Positions 33,789 through 43,413 of a DNA stretch of 51,037 bases are shown here, piece after piece; position 1 is the first letter of the stretch, and the number at the start of each line of letters is the position of its first letter. The notes beneath the pieces were generated by a model that was not told the origin of the DNA, ran no database searches, and worked only from the letters and a program-made list of their open reading frames with translations. This stretch comes from an uncultured Spirochaetales bacterium (GTDB taxonomy: Bacteria > Spirochaetota > Spirochaetia > Sphaerochaetales > Sphaerochaetaceae). A program made the position numbers and the translations under genes. The DNA is taken from positions 1 to 51,037 of the forward strand of contig CAKQRI010000008.1 of assembly GCA_934271365.1 (NCBI GenBank), read 5' to 3'.

Positions 33789-34709
33789 TCACTTATAGAT
33801 TTTTTCCTGCATTCTCTTTGCTCTGAAATAAACAAGAGCAAATAAGATAAGCACAAAGAAGAGTATAATTGAGACAGCAGAGCCTTCACCTAAGCGATAG
33901 GCACTGAATGCAGATCTGTATGCATATACAGGAGTCGTCTGAGTTGCATCTGCAGGACCTCCCTGAGTCATTACCCATGGAAGATCATAGAAATTGAAAG
34001 TCCAGATGAATCTGAGGACTCCTGAAACCATGATAACAGGAAGAAGAAGTGGAAATGTGATCTTTCTGAATGAATACCAAGCATTTGCTCCATCTACAAG
34101 TGCTGCCTCATAATAATCATTAGGAATTCCCTGCAAACCTGCTAAGAACATTGTTATCATGAGAGGGGTGCCTCGCCATACGTTTGCTATAATAAGGATT
34201 AGCATAGCTGACCATCCATGGCTCATCCAGGCATAAGGCTCATCAATGATTCCAATATTGACAAGCATATAATTGATTATTCCATACAAATCATTGACCA
34301 TCCATTTGAAAATCAATGCAACAGAAACAGTTGGGATAAGCCATGGGGTTATTGCAAGCCCCCTGAAAAACATCTTACATCTAAGCCTCTTGTGATTCAG
34401 CAGCTGGGCCATTGCCAGTCCCAGCACAATCTGCAGCGAAAGCGAACAGATAGTAAAGAAGAGAGATTTTCCCATTGCCTTCCAGAATTTCACGTCACTC
34501 AGAATGCGCTTATAATTATCTAAGCCAATGAATGATACATGTTTAATTGTTGGTTTATAGTTTGTAAAACTCATTATCAACGCATAAAACAAAGGAAAAG
34601 CAATTACCAGGAATATCACAGCTAATGCTGGAAGATAAAGAAGAAGACCTTGCCTCCCCATTCTATCTTCAAGATTTCTCTTTTCCCCCTTAGAAATATC
34701 TCTCTTCAT
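33789..34709 (-). CDS. ABC sugar permease, MalF type
   Basis: Inner-membrane permease of 306 residues with six predicted helices, opening with YLPALAVIFLVIAFPLFYAL and an EAA loop YEAALVDGANAWYSFRKITFP. AAGGAG precedes the start, 11 bases after the binding-protein gene. Forms a CUT1 importer with its two neighbours. Confidence 0.93.
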   Translation of the reverse strand: MKRDISKGEKRNLEDRMGRQGLLLYLPALAVIFLVIAFPLFYALIMSFTNYKPTIKHVSFIGLDNYKRILSDVKFWKAMGKSLFFTICSLSLQIVLGLAMAQLLNHKRLRCKMFFRGLAITPWLIPTVSVALIFKWMVNDLYGIINYMLVNIGIIDEPYAWMSHGWSAMLILIIANVWRGTPLMITMFLAGLQGIPNDYYEAALVDGANAWYSFRKITFPLLLPVIMVSGVLRFIWTFNFYDLPWVMTQGGPADATQTTPVYAYRSAFSAYRLGEGSAVSIILFFVLILFALVYFRAKRMQEKIYK

Positions 34710-34719
34710 GAAAATCTCC

Positions 34720-36057
34720 TTATCTGAAAAGATTGTTCAATCCTGAAATAGCCTCATTAACAGCTTCTTCTGCTGTAATGCCATTAGTGAACATCTTTAT
34801 AAACGGATTCGTAAGAACACCACTCTGCTCTACTTCTCCTGCATAAGGGAAAGGTCCTGCAGCAAGAGCTATTGAAGCAGAATGAGATAGAATCTCCACT
34901 GCCATATCCGGAACCATAGGCTTCAGAACTTCAGGAAGACCTTCCTGATATTTCTCTGAATGGAATATATCAGCTTTAGTTGGGAACATTGCATATGGAT
35001 AACTTAGATAGAAATCAAGCAGGTTCTCTCCTGTATAACAGTATTCAAGGAATGCCTCAGCAAGTTCTGTGTTTCCTTTTGCTGGTACAGAGAATCCGAC
35101 CCACCCCATATACTGAGAATTTGTCTTTCTTGGTGGAATCTGGAAATACTTGACATCATCTATGGATTCAGGGGATATCTTCATTACATTGTAATATATT
35201 TCCGGAGTATCAATCCTAGACATGATTGTTCCATTCGCAACAAGCTCTCTGACATTTGCCTGGGTATAGCTCAGAATACCCGCAGGAGCACAATCTTTCA
35301 CCAGCTTATACAGATAGTCGTATGTTTCAATCATGGCAGCTTTATCTTCTGCATCTATATCAACATACCAATTTCCTTTAGCGTCAACATTTACAAGGTT
35401 GACACCATTCCCCTGGAGAAATGACCAGATAGTCTTAACAGCATGATTTCCTTCACCAAGAGGAATGCCAAAACCATAGCGATTCTTTGCAGGATCTGTA
35501 ACAGCTTTACATAACTCATAATACTCTTCCCAGCTTTCAGGCAGCTTTTCTATTCCAGCTTCCTTAATCCAGCTTTCTCTGTAATATGCAACAACAGGTG
35601 TTATATACAGAGGAACAGCATATATTCCACCATCTGTACTTGATCCAAGAACAGATAAGCTAGTTCCAAGGAACGAATCCTTACCGCCTATTCTATCTAT
35701 GAAAGAAGATAATTCTGCTAGACCGCCGCTTTCAGAAAGAGTCTGATGAGTGCCCTGTCCAACGACAGTTAGATCTGGCGGATTGCCTGCCATAATAGCT
35801 GCCATAAGCTTATCTAGAACACCACTCCAAGGCATAACAGAAATCTCTACTTCAACACCTGGATGCAAAGCTTCAAACTGCTTTCCAAGTTTTTCTAGTT
35901 CAGTAGCTCGTTCTTTCTGAGTCAATGTTGACCAGATTTTAAGGGTTCCCTTAAGTTCACCGCTACTAGCTGCAGTTGCATTTTCTACTGTACCACCTGC
36001 AAATACCAATCCAGCAGCTAACAGAATAGTAGCCACACAAGTGAAGATGCGTTTCAT
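34720..36057 (-). CDS. Sugar ABC transporter binding protein (CUT1)
   Basis: Secreted extracellular solute-binding protein, family 1, 445 residues. The signal MKRIFTCVATILLAAGLVFA runs into GGTVENATAAS without a lipobox Cys, the style common in spirochaetes. LKGTLKIWSTLTQKERATEL opens the mature fold, and GNPPDLTVVGQ is the typical hinge motif. AAGGAG lies before the start. Operon position between two acid-sugar enzymes suggests an oligosaccharide or uronate-containing ligand. Confidence 0.92.
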   Translation of the reverse strand: MKRIFTCVATILLAAGLVFAGGTVENATAASSGELKGTLKIWSTLTQKERATELEKLGKQFEALHPGVEVEISVMPWSGVLDKLMAAIMAGNPPDLTVVGQGTHQTLSESGGLAELSSFIDRIGGKDSFLGTSLSVLGSSTDGGIYAVPLYITPVVAYYRESWIKEAGIEKLPESWEEYYELCKAVTDPAKNRYGFGIPLGEGNHAVKTIWSFLQGNGVNLVNVDAKGNWYVDIDAEDKAAMIETYDYLYKLVKDCAPAGILSYTQANVRELVANGTIMSRIDTPEIYYNVMKISPESIDDVKYFQIPPRKTNSQYMGWVGFSVPAKGNTELAEAFLEYCYTGENLLDFYLSYPYAMFPTKADIFHSEKYQEGLPEVLKPMVPDMAVEILSHSASIALAAGPFPYAGEVEQSGVLTNPFIKMFTNGITAEEAVNEAISGLNNLFR

Positions 36058-36091
36058 ATCTTTTCTCCTTTTGTTTTCCAGTAAAACTGGT

Positions 36092-37192
36092 TTATTGATT
36101 CTTTGGATAAGTCTGAAAGGCTTTCAAGGCTTCAAAATCGATTTCAACTCCAACACCTGGACCAGATGGGGCAGAAATCTCACCATTTCCATCTAACTTT
36201 ATATGCGTCTTGAACATTGCATTCAAAAGCGAATTAAGATTCGTATCGTAATATTCTGCAATAAGGCCATTAGGTATTGATGATACTAGATGAGAATGAA
36301 TCTCCTGATCTCCATGAGGTGCAATAAGAACATGACATGCCTGTGCATAATCTGCTACCTTCTTCCATTCTGTGAGGCCGCCTAAAACTAGGGCATCTGT
36401 ATTATAGACCTCTGCAACTCCTCTATCGATTAATTCCTTAAATCCCCATTTCGTATATTCGTTTTCTCCTACAGCAATCGGAGTATCAATTCTTCTTCTT
36501 AATTCAGCACATCCTTCAATATCATCAGGAGAAAGCGGTTCTTCAAACCAGAAAATATCTCTTTTATCAAGTTCTCGTCCCATTTTCAGAGCAGTTATTC
36601 TGTCATAAGCGTTGTTGGCATCAACCAAGAGCTTGCAATCTGGGCCAATGGCTTCTCTGACAGCATCAATTCTCTCAATATCCTCTGCAACAGAGACTGC
36701 ACCAATTTTCATTTTGATTGCTTTGGCACCCTTTTTGATATTATCACTCATCTCATTCTGAAGTTCTTTTAAGCCTTTGCCTTCTTCATAATAACCACCA
36801 GCAATATATGCAGGAATTGCATCTCTATAACCACCCATAAGCTGTCTGATTGGTCTATTGGCAACCTTTCCCATAACATCCCACATAGCCATATCTATTG
36901 CGCTAATCGCTCTTGTTTCGAATCCTTTGCGTCCAAATATCTTTGGCAGGTACATAGAATTCCATATACGCTCAGTATTGAAAGGATCCTGCCCAAGTAT
37001 ATAAGGCTTTAAATTAAGCATCGTATGGTAAACTACTTCAGTCCCATGTGCCCATCCAATTCCTTCGATACCACAACCAGTTATCACTCTGCAGATACAT
37101 ATATCTGTTGTGGCATATGTATATTTTCCATTTGAATATGGACGTCTATGCCTTCCCTGATAAGCCGACACCTGTAAATCAACGATTTTCAT
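36092..37192 (-). CDS. Mandelate-racemase-type acid-sugar dehydratase/racemase
   Basis: Enolase-superfamily enzyme of 366 residues with a complete MR-type active site: Lys160 and Lys162 (KMK), metal ligands Asp191 (VDANNAY), Glu217 (WFEEPL) and Glu243 (VGENE), and the dyad Asp266-His293 (APHGD). Ligand spacings of 26 residues and the Lys-to-Asp spacing of 29 equal those of mandelate racemase. Galactarate/talarate-type dehydration or epimerisation is likely. The frame allows a GTG at 37198, but AGAGG spaced five bases before ATG 37192 settles the start. First gene of the second sugar-acid operon. Confidence 0.88.
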   Translation of the reverse strand: MKIVDLQVSAYQGRHRRPYSNGKYTYATTDICICRVITGCGIEGIGWAHGTEVVYHTMLNLKPYILGQDPFNTERIWNSMYLPKIFGRKGFETRAISAIDMAMWDVMGKVANRPIRQLMGGYRDAIPAYIAGGYYEEGKGLKELQNEMSDNIKKGAKAIKMKIGAVSVAEDIERIDAVREAIGPDCKLLVDANNAYDRITALKMGRELDKRDIFWFEEPLSPDDIEGCAELRRRIDTPIAVGENEYTKWGFKELIDRGVAEVYNTDALVLGGLTEWKKVADYAQACHVLIAPHGDQEIHSHLVSSIPNGLIAEYYDTNLNSLLNAMFKTHIKLDGNGEISAPSGPGVGVEIDFEALKAFQTYPKNQ

Positions 37193-37203
37193 CTGCACCT
37201 CTT

Positions 37204-37235
37204 ATGTATACTTATTGTATACAATGAGTATACAT
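37204..37235. promoter_or_regulatory. 32-bp palindromic operator, likely for GntR/FCD
   Basis: Outer arms ATGTATAC (37204-37211) and GTATACAT (37228-37235) enclose ATTGTATACAAT (37214-37225). The whole 32 bases are self-complementary at 15 of 16 pairs and contain three GTATAC cores. TTGTATACAA fits the GTnTAC-style sites of FCD-type GntR proteins. Confidence 0.75.
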
Positions 37236-37254
37236 CACATAGTCACCTAGTCAA
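37227..37254 (-). promoter_or_regulatory. Predicted promoter of the 37.2-29.5 kb operon
   Basis: Minus-strand TTGACT (37254-37249), a 16-base spacer and TATACT (37232-37227). The -10 lies inside the palindromic operator and transcription would start near its centre, a layout expected for repression. Confidence 0.7.
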
Positions 37255-37266
37255 GAAAAAAGAAGA

Positions 37267-37293
37267 TAAAAAAGGCCTTCCGGAAGAAGACCT
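37267..37293 (-). terminator. Terminator of the sugar-acid operon ending at 37314
   Basis: Minus-strand AGGTCTTC and GGAAGGCCT arms (37293-37273) form an 8-pair stem with one T-G pair and a 5-base loop, followed by six T (37273-37268). Confidence 0.82.
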
Positions 37294-37313
37294 CAGACTA
37301 AAAAGCAATCACT

Positions 37314-38318
37314 TCACAATGATAGAATTGTATCCCATACTCCAGGATCTACAGGTATTCCATTCTTAAGATTCTCATCTCGTATCTCATACATCTTCTC
37401 TCCCGTATAGATTATCTCTTTTGTTCCATCTGCTTTCTTAGAGCTTTTCAGGTCAGAAATAGCAAAATCAATAATCTCATCAACATCACTTTCTGGAGAT
37501 ACTTTTCTATAGTCTATTGCCATGAATAGCTGAGATACACCATGCTCATCACCTTCTAGAGTACCAACCTTCGCCACAGAATTGCCATCGGAAAGAGCGG
37601 ATGCAAATATGTCAAGCATAAAGGACATTGCAGCACCTTTCCAATATCCTGTAGGCAATATCCTCTGGCTCTTTATGACTTTATCAGGATCTTTAGTAAG
37701 ATTTCCAGCATCATCAAATCCTGCATCAATCGGCATCTTTCGACCTTCTAATCTAGCCAGCTCCAATGACCCATATGAAAACTGTGACATAGCACTATCA
37801 ACAACCATATGATGTCCATCTTTCTTTGGAAATGCCATCATGAAAGGATTATTTCCTATTCTAGAATCAACCGCTCCCCATGTTGGCATATTAGGGATTG
37901 TATTTGTAAAACACATAGCAGCATAGCCTTTATCGCAGGCCTGATAGCCATATGTAGCAGCTCGGAGCCAATGATTTGTATTCCGTAAAGCAACAGTTCC
38001 TATTCCATAACGTGAAGCCAGCTCCATAGCCCGATTCATTGCAAAGGTTGCATTTATGATTCCAAGACCTAAGCAGCCATCATAGTTTTCCAAAGCATTA
38101 AAAGATGAGATCAGCTTTGCATCAGATTCAGGTTTAACTATACCTTCATCGATATTCCTGATGAGCCTTGCAAATCTATTGATTCCATGGGTATAGATTC
38201 CCTCCAATGAATTTCTTGCCATCTCATGCCCTACAACCTTTGCTTTATCTTCTGGGCATCCATGCTTTTCCAGCTTTTCAATCAAAACCTGCTCTACTTC
38301 ATGAAAATCAATTCTCAT
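37314..38318 (-). CDS. 2,3-diketo-L-gulonate reductase-like dehydrogenase
   Basis: Ldh2/MdhC-type NAD(P)H oxidoreductase, 334 residues, closely resembling E. coli YiaK/DlgD throughout: EGIYTHGINRFARLI, GIGTVALRNTNHWLRAATYG with the catalytic His, TWGAVDSRIGNNPFMMAFP and RILPTGYWKGAAMSFMLD. DlgD reduces 2,3-diketo-L-gulonate in sugar-acid catabolism, so a 2-oxo or diketo acid is the likely substrate here. GAGGAG eight bases before ATG 38318 favours this over an in-frame TTG at 38324. It overlaps the isomerase gene by about eleven bases. Confidence 0.88.
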   Translation of the reverse strand: MRIDFHEVEQVLIEKLEKHGCPEDKAKVVGHEMARNSLEGIYTHGINRFARLIRNIDEGIVKPESDAKLISSFNALENYDGCLGLGIINATFAMNRAMELASRYGIGTVALRNTNHWLRAATYGYQACDKGYAAMCFTNTIPNMPTWGAVDSRIGNNPFMMAFPKKDGHHMVVDSAMSQFSYGSLELARLEGRKMPIDAGFDDAGNLTKDPDKVIKSQRILPTGYWKGAAMSFMLDIFASALSDGNSVAKVGTLEGDEHGVSQLFMAIDYRKVSPESDVDEIIDFAISDLKSSKKADGTKEIIYTGEKMYEIRDENLKNGIPVDPGVWDTILSL

Positions 38319-39111
38319 TCTCAAAACTCCTCATAAATGGTACAAATTTCGAGATTGAATCTTCAAAGGATATCCCTTCATAACCGGGAGATGAAGGTTC
38401 CCATTCCAATGAGAAGAACCCACTATATCCATTATTGATACCATGATTCACAATCTCTTTTACTGGTATTACACCAGTTCCTATCTCACAATAATCATGC
38501 TTTGGTTCAGGCAGTTTCTGACAAACATCCTTAATATGCATATGGAAAACACGTTTTCCAATCAGATTCCAAGTCTCGGTATATGGCTCTCCCATGTACC
38601 ATGGGTGAATAATATCCCACAAAACACCATAGCACTCCGGAGCATCTTTCAAGATCCTATTCAAATCTGCGCCTGTCCTAGCACTATCATGTGTTTCTAT
38701 TGCAATCTTAACAGGAGAATCCTTTGTCCTTTCCATAATCAGCGCTCTATTTGCTTCAATTCTTGAAATATCAGAACAAGGATCAATCTTTCCCATGAAT
38801 ACACGTATGGTCTTAGCAGATAGATAATCTGCCAGCTCTATTACATGAAGAAGAGAATCTGCATCCTTTTCGGCATCTCTTCTATTTTCATGATTCAGCT
38901 TCTCATAGCTTGTCAGACATGGAACAGCAAGACCTGCATCAGCTAGCATATGCTTAATATCCGATACATAGCCAAAAGAGGAAGAGCATGAGACATGGCT
39001 ATCTGCCATGCCTCTCAGCTCTATTCCATCAAGCTTATTCCTGTTTGCTATATTAATTGCTTCCTGGATGCTCTTATCTTTAACAGAAAGTGTAGTATAG
39101 CTCAGCTTCAT
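38308..39111 (-). CDS. Xylose-isomerase-like TIM-barrel protein
   Basis: Sugar-phosphate isomerase/epimerase-type TIM barrel (AP endonuclease 2 superfamily), 267 residues. Metal-site motifs are visible: IAIETHDSARTG, GVLWDIIHPWYMGEP, FHMHIKDV and FSLEWEP. Relatives include hydroxypyruvate isomerase, UlaE/SgbU and inosose enzymes. GGAGG precedes the start, which overlaps the upstream gene's stop. With the DlgD-like enzyme it likely processes the released sugar acid. Confidence 0.82.
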   Translation of the reverse strand: MKLSYTTLSVKDKSIQEAINIANRNKLDGIELRGMADSHVSCSSSFGYVSDIKHMLADAGLAVPCLTSYEKLNHENRRDAEKDADSLLHVIELADYLSAKTIRVFMGKIDPCSDISRIEANRALIMERTKDSPVKIAIETHDSARTGADLNRILKDAPECYGVLWDIIHPWYMGEPYTETWNLIGKRVFHMHIKDVCQKLPEPKHDYCEIGTGVIPVKEIVNHGINNGYSGFFSLEWEPSSPGYEGISFEDSISKFVPFMRSFENEN

Positions 39112-42100
39112 AGCACCTCCGAAAGAAATACACAGTTATTCACTCTTGTCATCTCATCACCAACATGGTCTTTATCTATGACAATTGAGCATTTAGAGAG
39201 ATCTATACCACGCGTCCATAATGGAATCTCCATTTTCTTCGGATATAAATCATCAGGTGCAGGAAGAGGAGGAATGAAATTATGTCTTATCTCAATTCCA
39301 TTTTCATCTAAGAGAGATAATCTGACATATGCAGATTCTGCCCCACCTATGTTGTGCACCATAACACGCACACAGTCATCCCTGATTATGATATCACCTG
39401 CGCTCATTGCAAGATCAGCTTTTCTCTTATTCTCTTCTTTCTTCACAAGATTCAGGCTAATCCTGTTATACCCTGGCTCAAATGAGATAACCTCGCCTTT
39501 CTCAAAGCGATTAACATGTATCATTTTCTCTATACCATCATGCTTAAGAACCCATTCACCATTGATTAGCCCATCATAATCCATTCTTGCCTTCACTGGA
39601 GAATCTGATAGGTTATAGGCCACAAGTTCTACTTTATCTTTCTCCCCATATCTTACCAATATTGCAACATCACACTCAGAGCCACTGATAAATGTCCATC
39701 TGATATTATTTCTTGGATATAAAGCAAATCTGACATGTGCAACTCCACCGCATCTATCTTCCTGGATAGGTCCCACATCAATAACACAGCGGTCAACCCA
39801 TAACTGCGCATCTGTATTAATGTACTGTCTAAGATCAGCCTGCTTAATCAATGCTTCGTATTTTTTTGCAGTGTAATCAAAGGCATCTGCTTCAGACTCT
39901 GGAAGTCTATCCTGCTGCCTCTTATACCATTCATCAGATATTGGCTTAAGATATTTTTTATCTCCCGTAAGATCATAAGCACAGTAGAACAGATGCCATT
40001 CTCTAGTCCTTTCATGAACCTGGTCTTCTTCTGTTACAGTATCTACAAGCACATGCAGCCTTCCGTCATAATAATGCTCAAGCATTGAATCTGCTAACTC
40101 AAGGATAAGCTTCTTTGCCTCAGGAGAACCATTGTACCGAGCAAGCATATATGTAGGATGCAGGATATGGAAGGAATCAGAGGCTGAATACCGCCAAGGC
40201 TTTTCCATAGCAATCCTTGTCCCTGAATAATAACCAGATAATACATGCCTATGTCCCTTATCTGTATATCCAGTCACAAACTCTGCGCCTTTTACATTCT
40301 CCATAGCTCTCTCTATGTATAATGGATCAGTTGGGAAAAGAGTAAGGCATTGGCCAAGAGCCTGGATTCCATCTTCAAGCGTATGCAGCTGATCAGTCTG
40401 TATTGCACATAATCCATTAGCAAACATTCCCTGATCATAAAATGCTTCCATTTCCCGTCTCAAGGATTCAGATATCTTATCTGGCATGCAGCCAGCAATA
40501 GCAGGACCTGGACACCATGCTGTCAGGTCACCATCATCAGAAAGACCTCCTCCGAACTCTCCATTTGAAACCTGACGCTTGTCAATCCACCATCTAAGGA
40601 AGCGTTTGACATAGTTCATATATTCTGTCTGGCGCCATGCCCAGTCAGGAACCCCCTCAGGACATCTTGAAAGCTTGAATTCAGGGGCATTTTCCTTAAA
40701 CTTATCAAAGTAATATTCCTGTGCTAGCCTGTTGTCAGGATCCACAGCTAGAAGATCAAGAAGATCTCCCTTGAATCTATTGAACATATTGAAATGCTCA
40801 TTGGATGGATTCTCCTCTACAAGATTTGCATAGTTATCCTTCACCTGTATAAATCTATCTGCAATATGCTCTTTCTTTGCCTCTTCCCTATTCTTATATA
40901 CAATAGAGAGCTTCAAGCCAGAAAGGAATTCTGAGCTGATATCTGCAGATGCAGCAATTGTTACATAAAGAGTTCCTCCTACAGGAAGAATCCTATCTCT
41001 TGTATCAAAGAAGATGACTTTTTCCTTATCTCCCAGAACAGAGAAGTTTACATTCATCAGAACTCTGTATTGCCAGAGAGGATCCTTAATCTGCACATTG
41101 TAGAAAACTTCGCCAGAAGAAGATGAAACAGGAGGAATTGTAATCTCCACACCATCCATACCCCATTCTGTTCCGGTTCTGTACTTAGCAAGAAGATTCA
41201 CAACAGGAAGAGATGGGGCCGTTTTTACTTTTACTGGATCAGAGCAGCCATATAATGTAAAAGCCTCATCTGGAAGCATCCGCTTATTTATAAAGCCTAT
41301 CATTGCACTATAGTCTTCGCCAGATGCGTTCTCTAAGAAATAGAAATCTTCGCGTTTTTCTCCTTCTATTGCACCTGGATGTATATTGAACAAGCTGAAG
41401 TCTCCAATAGGCTCTTCAATCTGATCATTCTCAAATGTTATATCAATATTTCTGAATGGCTCCTTGAGATTCAATGAGCTTCTCTCCGAACTCTCTCGTC
41501 TTACATCAAGAACAGTCTCATCGCCTACACCAGTAAAAGACATATGACCAGCAGCCGACCCTGAAATCTGCACATTATTGAATTCTTCATCTCTCAATGG
41601 GACAAACTTTATCTTCTTTCCTGATAGCGAATAGCAATCCCAGTCTGGAAGTACGAAATAATCGAGCCTGCCAGGAAGCCTTGATCTGTTGTAAACGCCA
41701 GGCCATGTCGTCTCTCTTATTCCATCATTTGCCTTCCACCACCATCTTTTATGGTCCCACGCATCATGGATTTCTACCTTTCTGATTATATTCATTCTCT
41801 GTGATAGAAAGTAAGGCTTTGCATCTTCATCAAAACCATACCTATCAAACCACTCATCCTTTATCTCAGAAAGAGTTCTATCCGGAATAGATGGCACATC
41901 TATATCACGGTTTTCAGCTATCGCTTTGGCTTCTTTATCAGTAACAGCCCTATCATAAATTCTTATTTCCGCAAAATCTCCGGTTCTCATATAGTTATAG
42001 CTTGACTGAACCTGAGCATTGCTGATTATTCTTGAATGGGTGCCAAACTGATCAAGTGCAGAATAAAGCAGTGCCTTCTGCTTTATCTCCCCTGCTTTTT

Positions 42101-42560
42101 CACCATTGATATATAAAGTGACGCCTGAATTTTCATCCCATGAAAACAATATATGTGTCCAATCATCTTTATCTGGAATAGCAGGGAACGAATAGCTTAT
42201 CCTAAGCCTTGACAGATTGATATCTGTAACAAAAGCATCTATGCCTGATCCATTATAATCAATCCTTATGAACAACGCATCCCAGCTGCTATGATCTGCA
42301 AATGATACGCGGAATAATGGAAATTCTGTTTCTCCAAGCTCTTCTCGGCTTCTCCAGAAAAAAGACAGCGAACCACGTTCTGCATAAATATTGCCTGGAG
42401 CCCAGTAAGCTAAGAGCTGAGTCGGCTTACATCTGAGAACAGATCCGAATCTGTCATCATGAATTGAATCTACATCCCTTAAGAAATTAGGACTGCTGTT
42501 TCCATTTGCCACTTCAGGCTTTGCAGGATTCTTACCCGATAATCTAAAAAGCAAACTCAT
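39108..42560 (-). CDS. Large LamG/toroid carbohydrate-active protein, function unknown
   Basis: Protein of 1150 residues. Residues 40-230 resemble a LamG/concanavalin fold (HILFSWDENSGVTLYINGEK; EIRIYDRAVTDKEAKAIAEN). The middle contains beta-rich segments. Residues 620-900 are rich in Trp, Tyr and His with helical repeats (WAWRQTEYMNYVKRFLRWW; GEFGGGLSDDGDLTAW), suggesting an alpha/alpha-toroid like many polysaccharide lyases and hydrolases; the C-terminus is beta-rich. No signal peptide, lipobox or transmembrane segment is visible, so it appears cytoplasmic. I cannot assign it to a CAZy family. It lies directly after importer genes and before the isomerase and reductase. Confidence 0.75.
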   Translation of the reverse strand: MSLLFRLSGKNPAKPEVANGNSSPNFLRDVDSIHDDRFGSVLRCKPTQLLAYWAPGNIYAERGSLSFFWRSREELGETEFPLFRVSFADHSSWDALFIRIDYNGSGIDAFVTDINLSRLRISYSFPAIPDKDDWTHILFSWDENSGVTLYINGEKAGEIKQKALLYSALDQFGTHSRIISNAQVQSSYNYMRTGDFAEIRIYDRAVTDKEAKAIAENRDIDVPSIPDRTLSEIKDEWFDRYGFDEDAKPYFLSQRMNIIRKVEIHDAWDHKRWWWKANDGIRETTWPGVYNRSRLPGRLDYFVLPDWDCYSLSGKKIKFVPLRDEEFNNVQISGSAAGHMSFTGVGDETVLDVRRESSERSSLNLKEPFRNIDITFENDQIEEPIGDFSLFNIHPGAIEGEKREDFYFLENASGEDYSAMIGFINKRMLPDEAFTLYGCSDPVKVKTAPSLPVVNLLAKYRTGTEWGMDGVEITIPPVSSSSGEVFYNVQIKDPLWQYRVLMNVNFSVLGDKEKVIFFDTRDRILPVGGTLYVTIAASADISSEFLSGLKLSIVYKNREEAKKEHIADRFIQVKDNYANLVEENPSNEHFNMFNRFKGDLLDLLAVDPDNRLAQEYYFDKFKENAPEFKLSRCPEGVPDWAWRQTEYMNYVKRFLRWWIDKRQVSNGEFGGGLSDDGDLTAWCPGPAIAGCMPDKISESLRREMEAFYDQGMFANGLCAIQTDQLHTLEDGIQALGQCLTLFPTDPLYIERAMENVKGAEFVTGYTDKGHRHVLSGYYSGTRIAMEKPWRYSASDSFHILHPTYMLARYNGSPEAKKLILELADSMLEHYYDGRLHVLVDTVTEEDQVHERTREWHLFYCAYDLTGDKKYLKPISDEWYKRQQDRLPESEADAFDYTAKKYEALIKQADLRQYINTDAQLWVDRCVIDVGPIQEDRCGGVAHVRFALYPRNNIRWTFISGSECDVAILVRYGEKDKVELVAYNLSDSPVKARMDYDGLINGEWVLKHDGIEKMIHVNRFEKGEVISFEPGYNRISLNLVKKEENKRKADLAMSAGDIIIRDDCVRVMVHNIGGAESAYVRLSLLDENGIEIRHNFIPPLPAPDDLYPKKMEIPLWTRGIDLSKCSIVIDKDHVGDEMTRVNNCVFLSEVL

Positions 42561-42564
42561 GTTA

Positions 42565-43413
42565 CTACCCCTTTATTCCAGAAGACGCCATGCCTTCCAC
42601 AAAATATTTCTGGCAGAAGAAGAAGAGAAGGAACAAAGGTATTATTGAACATACAGACATTGCCATCACTTCATTCCACTGGACAGTTTCAGTTGATGAA
42701 TCAATTGCAAGGCGAAGGCCTAGCGCAATAGTGAACTTCTTTGGTTTATTGATGAAAATCAGCTGATTATAGAAATCATTCCATGTCCAGAGGAACTGGA
42801 ATAAGCCTGCAGAGAAAACTGATGGCTTAAGAAGCGGCATCAGAATGCTCCAAAGCGTCCTAAGAGATGAACAGCCATCCATCTTAGCTGATTCATCTAG
42901 AGATATCGGAATATTTCTCATAAACTGGATAATCATGAATATGAAAAATGGATAACATGCAAAAAGCGCAGGAACATAGAATGGATAATATGTATCAAGC
43001 CATCCCAGACTTTTGAAAAGCATGAACCTAGGTATTATTATTACTGTATTTGGAAGCATTAATGTAGATATCATTATTGGGAAAAGTATTTTCTTTCCAG
43101 GGAATGAAAAACGTGTAAATCCATATGCTACGAGAGTACATGAGATTACAGTCAGGAATACAGTAGGAATAACTAATGTGAATGTATTAATAAAATAATT
43201 TGTGAATGTAATAGATCTAGAAGCCCCAGCCTTCCATCCATTAGCAAAATTCTCAAAATGATACTTTTCAGGAAAAATGCTAAGTGATGTGAAAACCTCA
43301 TTTGAATCCTTAAAGGCTGCGAAGATCATGAATGCCACAGGGTACAGAAGAATCATTCCTACAATTATCAGAATAATATGTCTCCATATGCTTTTCTTTA
43401 ACTGATTTCTCAT
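42565..43413 (-). CDS. ABC sugar permease, MalG type
   Basis: Inner-membrane permease of 282 residues with six helices and the EAA loop DESAKMDGCSSLRTLWSILMP. Paired with the MalF-type gene at 43410, whose stop it overlaps by four bases; AAGGAG precedes the start. Part of the first of two CUT1 importers in this island; again no ATPase gene is adjacent. Confidence 0.93.
   Translation of the reverse strand: MRNQLKKSIWRHIILIIVGMILLYPVAFMIFAAFKDSNEVFTSLSIFPEKYHFENFANGWKAGASRSITFTNYFINTFTLVIPTVFLTVISCTLVAYGFTRFSFPGKKILFPIMISTLMLPNTVIIIPRFMLFKSLGWLDTYYPFYVPALFACYPFFIFMIIQFMRNIPISLDESAKMDGCSSLRTLWSILMPLLKPSVFSAGLFQFLWTWNDFYNQLIFINKPKKFTIALGLRLAIDSSTETVQWNEVMAMSVCSIIPLFLLFFFCQKYFVEGMASSGIKG

Noticed and set aside
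36078..36090. CCAG/CTGG hairpin between the racemase-like gene and the binding-protein gene
   Set aside because: Only four base pairs with a five-base loop; likely chance.
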